From: Burkholderiaceae bacterium
GTDB taxonomy: Bacteria; Pseudomonadota; Gammaproteobacteria; Burkholderiales; Burkholderiaceae_E
Direction of reading: 5' to 3'
DNA: 64,000 bases
NCBI GenBank assembly: GCA_023954015.1
Contig: JAMLIS010000009.1
Coordinates: 62,001-126,000 of the forward strand
Every line of letters starts with the position of its first letter. The first letter of the stretch is position 1. Made by a program: the position numbers and the translations under genes. The notes beneath the pieces are model-generated. The model did no database searches and was not told where the DNA came from. It saw only the letters and a program-made list of their open reading frames with translations. Positions 48,262 to 56,783 of the stretch are shown here, piece after piece.

Positions 48262-48611
48262 CTTTCGGTCTCGTCTTTGTGCATCGTGGGTCCATCTATT
48301 ACGTCGGGGCGGTTTTTCCCGTCGTCGCCGGCCCATTCTCCCCCCTGGAAGCGAAACGCTGTCGCTGCGTTCCCGGCCGCGCCCGCGGGCCGCACGCTGA
48401 CGGGCGGCAACGAGGAACGGATCGACGCTGTTGCCGGGATGCCACAGAAAAGCGGCTTTGGCACCCTAGAGGTCCCCCGATTCTTTGCTCACTGGGGGAA
48501 TTTCGCGAGAATACGTTGGACTTCAAACCGGGGACAGCCTGTCGGCCACTCGGGGAGTTGCGGCGGCACACCACGCCGACGATTGATTCCAGAAACCTAG
48601 GAGAACCTTCA
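48262..48611. promoter_or_regulatory. Divergent coq7/porin control region, 350 bp
   Basis: No gene is supported. The porin 5' region contains a hairpin CCCCC / GGGGG at about 48475-48500 and a weak possible promoter (TTGCTC near 48487 and GAATAC about 18 bp downstream). An AGGAGA ribosome site lies 6-7 bases before the porin ATG. No clear operator was identified. Confidence 0.4.
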
Positions 48612-49679
48612 ATGAAGAAAACGCTTCTCGCAGTGGCTGTCGCCGCGGCGCTGCCTGCAGCTGCGTTCGCGCAGACGAACGTCACGCTGTACGGGATCGC
48701 CGACGCGGGCGTGGGCTTTGTCGACACCGACGCCGCGGGTGCTGACGCCGCAATGGTCGTCAACTCGGGCTACCAGTCGACCAGCCGTTTCGGCATTCGG
48801 GGCACCGAAGACCTCGGCAGCGGCCTGAAGGCGACGTTCAACATCGAGGCCGGCGTCAACTTCGACACCGGCACCACCGACGCAGCCGGGTTCTTCCAGC
48901 GTCGTGCAGTCGTCGGCGTGGCGGGCGGCTTCGGCGAGGTTCGCTTCGGCCGTGACTACACCCCCGCGTTCTCGGCGGCGGGTTCCACCGACGTCATGGG
49001 CTACGGCCTGTACGGCAACTGGCTGACCTTCACGGCCGGCGCCGGCGGCATCACGACTCGCGCCAGCAACGGTGTCCACTACACCGGCAACTTCAGCGGT
49101 CTGACGGTTCGCGCGATGTATGCGACCGGCGAGACGAACGACGCTGCCGTGGGCCCGCTGGCCGGCGACAAGGACGCCAACGACGCATGGGGCCTGTCGG
49201 CCGTCTACGGCGGCGGCCCGCTGACGGTCCAGGGCTACTACCAGGAAGTCAACAACGGTGCGGGTGATGCGCTCAAGCAGGCCGGCATCGGCGCGGGCTA
49301 CAAGTTCGGCGCTTTCCGCGTCACGTTGACCTACGGCGTTGCTGACGGCGACGGCACGGCGGCTCCGTTTGCCGGCGTAGACAAGGTACAGGCACTGGGC
49401 GTCGGTGCCGGCATCAAGCTCGGTACCGGCGAGCTGCTCGCGCAGGCGATCCAGATCAAGGGAGACGCCGTCGCCGGCAGCGATCCGAAAGGCACGAGCT
49501 TCGGCCTGGCCTACGTGCATCCGCTGTCCAAGCGTACGAACCTGTACGCCACCTACGGCATGATGCGCAACAACAGCACCGCTTCGTTCGCCTCGTTCGC
49601 GTCGGCCAACACGGCCCCCGCCGGGGCGGCTGGCGCCGATCCGCAGGCGGTCGCGATCGGTGTTCGCCACCTGTTCTGA
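48612..49679 (+). CDS. Gram-negative (Burkholderiales-type) outer-membrane porin
   Basis: A 355-residue porin. Signal peptide residues 1-20 (MKKTLLAVAVAAALPAAAFA), then QTNVTLYGIADAGVGF, the standard first strand of betaproteobacterial general porins. GFQRR-like GFFQRRAVVGV, FGEVRFGRDYTP, and the final phenylalanine in GVRHLF needed for outer-membrane assembly follow. Trimeric 16-stranded beta-barrels of this class let small anions and nutrients in. Codon use is more biased and A/T slightly higher than neighbours, as in highly expressed genes. A strong terminator follows. Confidence 0.96.
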   Translation: MKKTLLAVAVAAALPAAAFAQTNVTLYGIADAGVGFVDTDAAGADAAMVVNSGYQSTSRFGIRGTEDLGSGLKATFNIEAGVNFDTGTTDAAGFFQRRAVVGVAGGFGEVRFGRDYTPAFSAAGSTDVMGYGLYGNWLTFTAGAGGITTRASNGVHYTGNFSGLTVRAMYATGETNDAAVGPLAGDKDANDAWGLSAVYGGGPLTVQGYYQEVNNGAGDALKQAGIGAGYKFGAFRVTLTYGVADGDGTAAPFAGVDKVQALGVGAGIKLGTGELLAQAIQIKGDAVAGSDPKGTSFGLAYVHPLSKRTNLYATYGMMRNNSTASFASFASANTAPAGAAGADPQAVAIGVRHLF

Positions 49680-49720
49680 TCGTGCACCGGCTCACGCCGG
49701 TAGACGAAGCAGGTCTGGAA

Positions 49721-49748
49721 GCGCCGGGGCAACCCGGCGCTTTTTTTT
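49721..49748 (+). terminator. Intrinsic terminator of the porin gene
   Basis: A perfect 8-bp stem GCGCCGGG / CCCGGCGC with a GCAA tetraloop followed by eight T, 42 bp after the porin stop. Confidence 0.93.
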
Positions 49749-49817
49749 GCCTGCACGTCGGGGCGCTACCCGAGCGCTCCGGGCCCTGGCGGTGATCGCC
49801 GTTTCGCTTGAAGCACG

Positions 49818-49839
49818 AACAGTTCAATCCTAAACTGTT
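49818..49839. promoter_or_regulatory. Probable MarR-family operator
   Basis: Perfect inverted repeat AACAGTT-N8-AACTGTT ending 4 bp before the marR-type ATG. This position suits autorepression. Confidence 0.65.
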
Positions 49840-49843
49840 TCGA

Positions 49844-50407
49844 ATGGCCTCTTCCGAGACGCTGCCCTCGCCGCTCGATCACGAAACCCGCCTGCAGGAG
49901 CACGACCACAGCGCGCTGCGACTGTGGCTGCGCCTGCTCACCTGCACCAGTCTCATCGAAGCTTCGGTCCGCCAGATCCTGCGCACCGATTTCGACAGCA
50001 CGCTGCCGCGCTTCGACCTGCTCGCACAGCTCGACCGGCATCCGGACGGGCTGCGGATGAGCGAGTTGTCGCAGCGCCTGATGGTCACGGGCGGCAATAT
50101 CACCGCACTGGCGGATCAGCTCGAGTCGGAAGGACTGCTGCGCCGCGAACCGGTGAGCGACGATCGACGCGCCGTTCGGCTCAGGTTGTCGCCCGCCGGC
50201 CGCGAGCGCTTCGCCGAGATGGCAGCCGGCCACGAACGCTGGGTCGTTTCGCTCTTCGAGGGGCTCTCGCTCGACGAACGGCATCAGCTGCTCGCGCTGC
50301 TCGCCAAGCTGAAACCGGGACTGGTCGAGGGCAAACGGCGCGCGCAGGCGCTTCGCTCGGCACGAGGGCGCCCGCGTGCGGCGGGCGCGTCGCGCAGCGC
50401 TGCCTGA
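49844..50407 (+). CDS. MarR-family transcriptional regulator
   Basis: A 187-residue winged-helix repressor. ALRLWLRLLTCTSLIEASVRQILR (dimer helix) is followed by FDLLAQLDRHPDGLRMSELSQRLMVTGGNITALADQLESEGLLRR (helix-turn-helix) and DDRRAVRLRLSPAGRERF (wing). The Arg/Ala-rich C-terminus after residue 170 is not conserved. ATG 49844 is preferred over a TTG 12 codons upstream because the latter would put the operator inside the gene. It stands 120 bp before an aryl-CoA ligase on the same strand, so it likely senses an aromatic acid or its CoA ester. Confidence 0.88.
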   Translation: MASSETLPSPLDHETRLQEHDHSALRLWLRLLTCTSLIEASVRQILRTDFDSTLPRFDLLAQLDRHPDGLRMSELSQRLMVTGGNITALADQLESEGLLRREPVSDDRRAVRLRLSPAGRERFAEMAAGHERWVVSLFEGLSLDERHQLLALLAKLKPGLVEGKRRAQALRSARGRPRAAGASRSAA

Positions 50408-50527
50408 CGCAGCACGCAGCGGTCGTCCGGAGAGGGCTCGTCCGGTTCGCGGCCCGGAGTATCGCGACGGCAGCGGCCCACGGTACGATCGCCGGCACGA
50501 ACCGCATTCGAAGAACGAGGAGAACCA

Positions 50528-52141
50528 ATGCATCCGTCCGCCCACGTCGACACCTTCGCGCGCGACAACCTGCCGCCTCCCGAGCAGTGGCCCGAGTTCC
50601 TCGACTCGCCCGACACCCGCTATCCGGCACGGATGAACGCGGCCGTCGAGCTGCTCGATCGGGCGCTCGAGGACGGCCACAGCGATTCGGTCGCGCTGCG
50701 CACCGACGAGGCGAGCTGCACCTACGCGCAGCTGCAGGCGCGCGTCGACGCGATCGCCCGGGTGCTGCGCGGCCGGATGCGGCTGGTGCCCGGAAATCGC
50801 GTGCTGCTGCGCGGAACGAACAACCCGATGATGGCTGCCTGCCTGCTCGCCGTGATCAAGGCCGGGCTCGTCGCCGTGCCGACGATGCCGCTGCTGCGCG
50901 CGAAGGATCTCGCCCCGGTCGTCGAGAAAGCGCGCGTGTCGGCGGCGCTGTGCGACCTGCAGTTGCGCGACGAGATCGATCGGCTGCGCGCGCAGACCGA
51001 CGCGCTCGAGCAGGTGATGTTCTTCAATGACGGCAGCGGCGAAGACGATGCGCTCGAGACCTGGCTCGCCGATACGCCGGAGCCGCTCGAAGCCTGCGAC
51101 ACCGCGCAGGACGACGTCGCGCTGATCGCGTTCACCTCCGGCACCACCGGCAAGCCGAAGGGAACGATGCACTTCCATCGCGACATCGTCGCGATGTGCG
51201 ACCTCTTTCCGCGGCACATCCTGAAGCCGACGGCCGACGACATCTTCTGCGGCACCCCGCCGCTGGCCTTCACCTTCGGCCTGGGCGGGATGCTGTGCTT
51301 TCCGCTGCGCGTCGGCGCGTCGGTTCTGCTGCTCGAGCGCGGCACGCCCGAGTCGCTGCTCGGCGCCATCGAGCGGCACCGCGCGACGATCGTCTTCACG
51401 GCGCCGACGATGTATCGCCAGATGGCGATGATCGCCTCGCGCTTCGATCTTTCGTCACTGAAGAAGAGCGTCTCGGCCGGCGAGGCGCTGCCCGACGCGA
51501 CGCGCCAGCTGTGGAAGCAGGCGAGCGGCATCGAGATGATCGACGGCATCGGCTCGACCGAAATGATCCACATCTTCGTCTCGTCGGCGCCCGACGACGT
51601 GCGCCGCGGCGCGATCGGCAAGCCGGTGCCCGGCTACGAGGCGCGCGTGGTCGACGACGCCATGAACGAGGTCGCGCACGGCGTGGTCGGCAAGCTCGCG
51701 GTGAAGGGCCCCACGGGCTGCCGCTACCTCGCCGATCCGCGACAGCTCGACTACGTGCGCAACGGCTGGAACCTGCCGGGCGACGCCTTCGCGATGGACG
51801 AGGACGGCTACTTCTACTACCAGGCGCGCTCGGACGACATGATCATCTCGGGCGGCTACAACATCGCCGGACCGGAGGTCGAGTCGGCGCTGCTGCTGCA
51901 CGAAGCAGTGGCCGAGTGCGGCGTGGTCGGCGTGCGCGACGAGGCGCGCGGCCAGCTGGTGAAGGCCTTCGTCGTGCTGAAGACCGGCTGGCGCGCCGAC
52001 GAACGGCTCGTGGCCGCGCTGCAGGACTTCGTCAAGCAGACGATCGCGCCGTACAAGTATCCGCGGGCGATCGAGTTCTGCGAGACGCTGCCGCGCACGG
52101 AGACGGGCAAGCTGCAGCGGTTTCGACTGCGGGAGGGATAG
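50528..52141 (+). CDS. Benzoate-CoA-ligase-family acyl-CoA synthetase (2-aminobenzoate-CoA ligase-like)
   Basis: A 537-residue AMP-forming enzyme. Motifs: the phosphate loop IAFTSGTTGKPKGTMHFHRD (about residue 200), IGSTEMIHIF, the DAFAMDEDGYFYYQARSDDMIISGGYNI hinge block and the Lys near LPRTETGKLQR. The N-terminal HVDTFARDNLPPPEQWPEF is typical of 2-aminobenzoate-CoA ligase and relatives, which start anaerobic or hybrid degradation of aromatic acids. Substrate cannot be fixed from sequence, and no monooxygenase or reductase partner is adjacent. The MarR regulator upstream probably controls it. The ATG follows a GAGGAG site. Confidence 0.87.
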   Translation: MHPSAHVDTFARDNLPPPEQWPEFLDSPDTRYPARMNAAVELLDRALEDGHSDSVALRTDEASCTYAQLQARVDAIARVLRGRMRLVPGNRVLLRGTNNPMMAACLLAVIKAGLVAVPTMPLLRAKDLAPVVEKARVSAALCDLQLRDEIDRLRAQTDALEQVMFFNDGSGEDDALETWLADTPEPLEACDTAQDDVALIAFTSGTTGKPKGTMHFHRDIVAMCDLFPRHILKPTADDIFCGTPPLAFTFGLGGMLCFPLRVGASVLLLERGTPESLLGAIERHRATIVFTAPTMYRQMAMIASRFDLSSLKKSVSAGEALPDATRQLWKQASGIEMIDGIGSTEMIHIFVSSAPDDVRRGAIGKPVPGYEARVVDDAMNEVAHGVVGKLAVKGPTGCRYLADPRQLDYVRNGWNLPGDAFAMDEDGYFYYQARSDDMIISGGYNIAGPEVESALLLHEAVAECGVVGVRDEARGQLVKAFVVLKTGWRADERLVAALQDFVKQTIAPYKYPRAIEFCETLPRTETGKLQRFRLREG

Positions 52142-52235
52142 TTCCCCCTTCACGCTCGAAGGAACCATCGATCGCGGCGTCTGTCGCTTGCTTATTGCAC
52201 GTCAAGGAGTTGATTGCTCGCGAAGCGGACCTTCA

Positions 52236-52343
52236 CCGGCGTTCGATTTCGCCTGCACGCTTTGCAAGGAACGCGACATTCCCCTCTTCTTTCGCGGAGA
52301 CGACTTCACGCGCACCGACATCGTCGATGCGCTGCACGCTTGA
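52236..52343 (+). pseudogene. vapC (PIN-domain toxin) 3'-end relic
   Basis: A rightward frame ending at TGA 52341-52343 encodes AFDFACTLCKERDIPLFF followed by RGDDFTRTDI and VDAL. This is the typical C-terminus of PIN-domain VapC toxins (usual form NFGD.FAYALAKER..PLLFKGDDF..TDI). The FGD acid motif is damaged (FDF) and nothing upstream restores a start or the N-terminal Asp. It lies in the 205-bp gap between two convergent ligase genes. No antitoxin gene is recognisable. Confidence 0.72.
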
Positions 52344-52346
52344 TTC

Positions 52347-54062
52347 CTACGCCGCGTGCGCCTCCTTCGCCTTCTCCTTCATCGTCTCGTCGCGCAGCTC
52401 CCTGCGCAGGATCTTGCCGACGTTCGTCTTCGGCAGTTCCTGGCGGAACTCGATGTACTTCGGCTTCTTGTATCCGGTGAGGTGCTGCGCACAGTACTCG
52501 CGCAGCGCCTGCTCGGTGAGCGCCGGGTCGCTCTTCACCACGAAGAGCTTCACCGCCTCGCCGGAGGCCGCATCGGGCACGCCGACCGCCGCGACTTCGA
52601 GCACGCCGGGGTGCGACGAGACGACCGCCTCGATCTCGTTCGGATACACGTTGAAGCCCGACACCAGGATCATGTCCTTCTTGCGGTCGACGATCGTCGT
52701 GTAGCCGCGCTCGTCCATCACGCCGATGTCGCCGGTCTTGAAGAAGCCGTCGGCCGTCATGACCTTCGCCGTTTCGTCGGGGCGGTTCCAGTAGCCGGTC
52801 ATCACCTGCGGGCCGCGGATGCCGATCTCGCCGCGCTCGCCCAGCGGCAGGTGGTTTGCGTCGTCGTCGAGGATCGCCACGTCGGTGGACGGGAACGGCA
52901 AGCCGATCGTTCCGCTGAACACGTCGGTATCGGTGGGGTTGCCGGTGGCGGCGGGCGAGGTTTCGGAGAGACCGTAGGCCTCGCAGATCGGGCATCCGGT
53001 GACGGCGAGCCATTTCTTCGCCACCGCTTCCTGCACGGCCATGCCGCCGCCGAGCGAAACCCGCAGGCCCGAGAAATCGAGCTTCGCGAACTCGGCGTTG
53101 TTCGCCAGCGCGTTGAACAGCGTGTTCACCGCCGGGAACAGCGTGAAGCGGTACGGCCGGATCTCCTTGATCAGCGCCGGCAGGTCGCGCGGGTTCGGAA
53201 CGAGGATGTTCAGCCCGCCCAGGCGCATGCCGATCAGGTAGCACGCAGTGAGCGCGAAGATGTGATACAGCGGCAGCGCGCACACCCAGACGAGCTGCTC
53301 GGGCAGCGGCCCGCGTTTCGTGTTGTTCAGCGCCGGCTGGATCCAGGCCTCGGCCTGCAGCACGTTCGCGATGATGTTCCGGTGCACGAGCATCGCGCCC
53401 TTGGCCACGCCGGTGGTGCCGCCCGTGTATTGCAGGAAGGCGACGTCCTCGTGACCGAGCTCTGGCTTGGCAAGCTCGAGCCGGCCGCCGTCGGCGAGCG
53501 CGCGATTGAAGCGCACGGCCTTCGGCAGGTCGAAGGCGGGAACCATCTTCTTCACGTGTCGCACGACCGTGTTGACGAGCGTGCCCTTGCCGAAGCCGAG
53601 CAGGTCGCCCATCGACGCGACGACGATGTGCTCGATCGCCGTGCGCGGCAGCACCTTCTGCAGCGTCGCCGCAAAGTTCTCGAGCAGGATGATGGCGCGC
53701 GCCCCCGAGTCCTTCAGCTGGTGCTCGAGTTCGCGCGGCGTGTACAGCGGGTTGACGTTGACGACGACGAGGCCGGCGCGCAGCACGGCGGCGATCGCCA
53801 CCGGGTACTGCAGCACGTTGGGCATCATCAACGCGACGCGATCGCCCTTCTTCAGTCCGCGCGACTGCAGCCAGGCGCCGAGCGTGCGCGACATTTCGTC
53901 GACCTCGCCGAAACTGATCGACTTGCCGAAGCCGACGTAGGCCTTGCGCTCGCGGAACTTCGAGAAGGACTCCTCGAGCAGCTCGACGAGCGACCGGTAG
54001 CGGTTCGGGTCGATCTCGTGCGGGACGCCCGCAGGATAGTTCTTCAGCCAGAAGCGATCCAT
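52347..54062 (-). CDS. fadD: Long-chain fatty acid--CoA ligase
   Basis: A 571-residue AMP-forming acyl-CoA synthetase. FLQYTGGTTGVAKGAMLVHRN is the phosphate loop; EAYGLSETSP, GFFKTGDIGVMDERGYTTIVDRKKDMILVSGFNVYP and GKILRRELRDE follow in the usual order. The N-terminal 'P.EI....SL.ELLEESF' region and length match FadD. It activates imported fatty acids for beta-oxidation at the inner membrane. It is monocistronic on the minus strand. Confidence 0.93.
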   Translation of the reverse strand: MDRFWLKNYPAGVPHEIDPNRYRSLVELLEESFSKFRERKAYVGFGKSISFGEVDEMSRTLGAWLQSRGLKKGDRVALMMPNVLQYPVAIAAVLRAGLVVVNVNPLYTPRELEHQLKDSGARAIILLENFAATLQKVLPRTAIEHIVVASMGDLLGFGKGTLVNTVVRHVKKMVPAFDLPKAVRFNRALADGGRLELAKPELGHEDVAFLQYTGGTTGVAKGAMLVHRNIIANVLQAEAWIQPALNNTKRGPLPEQLVWVCALPLYHIFALTACYLIGMRLGGLNILVPNPRDLPALIKEIRPYRFTLFPAVNTLFNALANNAEFAKLDFSGLRVSLGGGMAVQEAVAKKWLAVTGCPICEAYGLSETSPAATGNPTDTDVFSGTIGLPFPSTDVAILDDDANHLPLGERGEIGIRGPQVMTGYWNRPDETAKVMTADGFFKTGDIGVMDERGYTTIVDRKKDMILVSGFNVYPNEIEAVVSSHPGVLEVAAVGVPDAASGEAVKLFVVKSDPALTEQALREYCAQHLTGYKKPKYIEFRQELPKTNVGKILRRELRDETMKEKAKEAHAA

Positions 54063-54162
54063 GGATTATCTCTCCCTGCGGCGGTCTGCGGCTCGACGGC
54101 GCGCTGCGGTGCCTGCCAAGGTCATTATGCCGTCGAACCCGCGGGCCGCGAACTCAGTCGAA

Positions 54163-55308
54163 TCAAGGTTCGAGCGCATCGAGAGCCGCCCTCCTCTCGT
54201 CTGCCGGCAGTCGGCCGATCCGGCGAGCGGCCGCGTAGAAGGCCGTCAGATCGCCGGCCTCGCGCTCGAGCAGCGCGCGAAACGCGGGGACCAGGTCGGT
54301 GTAGCTGGCGATCGACGCGAGGTGCGCGTTGGTCAGCGGCTGCGCGAAGAAGCCGTCGTAGCCGGCGAAACCACCCCAGGAGCGCTTCAGCGCTTCGTAG
54401 TCGCGCCGCAGTTCGATGAAGATCTCGCGCTTGCCGGCGCGCTTCGCCTCGTCCGGAACGGGCGATGCGTAGAGCGCCTCGAGCTTCGCCCGATGCCGCT
54501 TCAGCAGCGCGAGGAACTGCTGCCGGCGCGCATCGAACACCTTCCACTCGACGCGCAGCTTCGTATCCTGTGTTCGCCTTTCCACGGCGTCGAGCCAGCG
54601 CCGCACGCCTTCGCGCTCGACCGTCGTGGCGAAGGACTCGTTGAAGGTCGTGTCGCCCTTCACGTAAAGCTCCTGGTGCGCGAGTTCGTGGAAGATCAGT
54701 CGTGCGAGCTCCGCTTCCGGATATCCGATGAAGGTGTTCAGCACCGGATCGTCGAACCAGCCGAGCGTCGAATAGGCCGGCACGCCGCGGACCACGACAT
54801 CGAGTCCCTCGTCGCGCAGTTGCTGCGCAAAGCGCTCGGCGTCTTCGCGATCGAAATAGCCGCGGTAGGCCACGCAGCCCACGAAGGGAAAGCACCACTG
54901 CTCGAGGCGCATCGACAACGCGGGCGTGGCGAACACGTTCCAGACGACGAAGGAGCGCCCGAGATCGGCGTATTCGGTGTAGCTGCCGTTGCGCGGCAGG
55001 CCGAGCTCGTCGCTGGCGAAGGAACGGATCGCGCGCACGTCCTCGAGCCTGCGGCGCAGCGCGGGCGAGGTCTGTGGGTCGGCGACCACCGTCGCGATCG
55101 GCCGCGCCTTGCTCATCACCGACAGATGACCGACGATCGACTGCAGGTAGTAGCCGGGCCCCTCGTTCCAGGCCGCGCAGCCGCCCAACAACGACACGGC
55201 GAGCGCCGCGGCGAACGCCAGTGCAGTGTTTCGCGCGGAGCGCCGCTCATGAGGCAGCGGATTCGTCCTGCTTTCGACCGCATCATCCGCACCCGGGGCA
55301 TGCATCAT
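54163..55308 (-). CDS. Lipoprotein aminopeptidase-family (PF10023-like) zinc peptidase
   Basis: A protein of up to 381 residues. A signal sequence ends in a lipobox LLGGC (Cys44 counting from the first ATG), so it should be lipid-anchored. Residues after the anchor (YYLQSIVGHLSVMSKARPI) are the signature of the putative aminopeptidase family. The zinc motif HELAH lies in LARLIFHELAHQELYVKGD, with NESFATTVEREG a helix later, as in gluzincins. Substrate is unknown. The leader before the signal is longer than usual, so the true start may lie 10-25 codons inside. It is divergent from the first M20 gene. Confidence 0.85.
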   Translation of the reverse strand: MMHAPGADDAVESRTNPLPHERRSARNTALAFAAALAVSLLGGCAAWNEGPGYYLQSIVGHLSVMSKARPIATVVADPQTSPALRRRLEDVRAIRSFASDELGLPRNGSYTEYADLGRSFVVWNVFATPALSMRLEQWCFPFVGCVAYRGYFDREDAERFAQQLRDEGLDVVVRGVPAYSTLGWFDDPVLNTFIGYPEAELARLIFHELAHQELYVKGDTTFNESFATTVEREGVRRWLDAVERRTQDTKLRVEWKVFDARRQQFLALLKRHRAKLEALYASPVPDEAKRAGKREIFIELRRDYEALKRSWGGFAGYDGFFAQPLTNAHLASIASYTDLVPAFRALLEREAGDLTAFYAAARRIGRLPADERRAALDALEP

Positions 55309-55360
55309 CGGGCGATGCTAACGTAGGACGTTCCCGCTTTACCGTCCCGCGAGGTTTTCG

Positions 55361-56674
55361 ATGCAACTCGTCGACCGGATCGCCGAATTCCACGCCGAGA
55401 TCCGCGCGTTGCGCCGCGACCTGCATGCGCACCCCGAACTCGGTTTCGAGGAAGTGCGAACCAGCGAGACGATCGCTTCGCAGCTTGCGCACTGGGGCAT
55501 TCCGGTGCACCGCGGACTCGGCAGGACCGGCGTGGTCGGCATCGTGCAGGGCCGCGGACGGCGCGACGCGCCCGTCGGCACGCCTGTCGTGGAGACCGAT
55601 GCCGCGGTCGAGCCGACCGGCGCTCGCGCCGGAGGCCCCGACCCAGCCGTGGGGGGCACCGCCTTGGCCGCACGCGCGATCGGCCTGCGCGCCGACATGG
55701 ACGCGCTGCCGATCACCGAGCGCAATCGCTTTGCGCACGCATCGACGAATCCCGGGCGCATGCACGCCTGCGGACACGACGGTCACGTGGCGATGCTGCT
55801 CGCTGCCGCACGCCATCTCGCGCGACATCGGGACTTCGACGGCACCGTCTACCTGATCTTCCAGCCTGCCGAGGAAGGCGGCGGCGGCGCGCGCGCGATG
55901 ATTCGCGACGGGCTGTTCGAGCGCTTCCCGATGGATGCCGTCTTCGGCCTGCACAACTGGCCCGGGCTGCCGGCCGGAGATTTCGCGCTGCGTGCCGGAC
56001 CGGTGATGGGCTCGTCGAACGAGTTCCGCATCACGGTGCGCGGGCGCGGCTCGCACGCGGCGCTTCCGCACGACGGAGCCGACCCCCTGCCGGTGGCCTG
56101 CCAGATCGTGCAGGGATTGCAGACGATCATCACCCGCAACAAGCGACCGGTGGAGGCGGCGGTGCTGTCGGTCACGATGATCCGGGCGGGCGAGACGACC
56201 AACGTCGTTGCCGACACTGCCACGATGCGGGGAACCGTGCGCACCTTCACCACGGAGACGATCGACCTCATCGAGCGGCGCATGCGCGAGATCGCGTCCC
56301 ACACCGCTCGCGCCTTCGGCTGCGAGGCGCAGGTCGAGTTCTCGCGCAGCTACCCGCCGACGATCAATCACGAGAGGGAAACCGCGTTCTGCCGCGAAGT
56401 GGCGTGCGACCTGGTCGGCGCGACCCGGGTGCACGCGTTCGAACCGACGATGGGCGCCGAAGACTTCGCCTACTTCCTGCAGGAGAAGCCGGGCTGTTAC
56501 CTCGTGCTCGGCAACGGCGAGGGCGCACATCGCGACGGCGGCCACGGCGAGGGCCCGTGCACGCTGCACAACCCGAACTACGACTTCAACGACGAGCTGA
56601 TTCCGATCGGCGCGGCGTACTGGGTGCGCCTGGTCGAACGCTGGTTCGCCGCTACGTCGCGCGCGAGCAACTGA
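55361..56674 (+). CDS. M20-family amidohydrolase (hippurate hydrolase-like), paralogue 1
   Basis: A 437-residue metal-dependent amidohydrolase. RRDLHAHPELGFEE, LRADMDALPI (metal Asp), MHACGHDGH, FQPAEEGGGGA (catalytic Glu), GLHNWPG and TMGAEDFAYF follow the HipO/AbgB order. The family cuts N-acyl or N-aroyl amino acids. An insert of about 45 residues (65-109) separates VVGIVQGRGR from the ADMDA strand and is not usual. It is followed 109 bp later by a second copy-like gene, so the two look like an old tandem duplication. Confidence 0.92.
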   Translation: MQLVDRIAEFHAEIRALRRDLHAHPELGFEEVRTSETIASQLAHWGIPVHRGLGRTGVVGIVQGRGRRDAPVGTPVVETDAAVEPTGARAGGPDPAVGGTALAARAIGLRADMDALPITERNRFAHASTNPGRMHACGHDGHVAMLLAAARHLARHRDFDGTVYLIFQPAEEGGGGARAMIRDGLFERFPMDAVFGLHNWPGLPAGDFALRAGPVMGSSNEFRITVRGRGSHAALPHDGADPLPVACQIVQGLQTIITRNKRPVEAAVLSVTMIRAGETTNVVADTATMRGTVRTFTTETIDLIERRMREIASHTARAFGCEAQVEFSRSYPPTINHERETAFCREVACDLVGATRVHAFEPTMGAEDFAYFLQEKPGCYLVLGNGEGAHRDGGHGEGPCTLHNPNYDFNDELIPIGAAYWVRLVERWFAATSRASN

Positions 56675-56783
56675 TTCGACGCGAACGCCGCCGTACAGCG
56701 GCCACGCTGCGCGACGACCGCCGCGCCGGCCATGCCGGCATGCGCTTCCGTCGTACACTGGCATCGAGCAATCTCTTTCGTCG

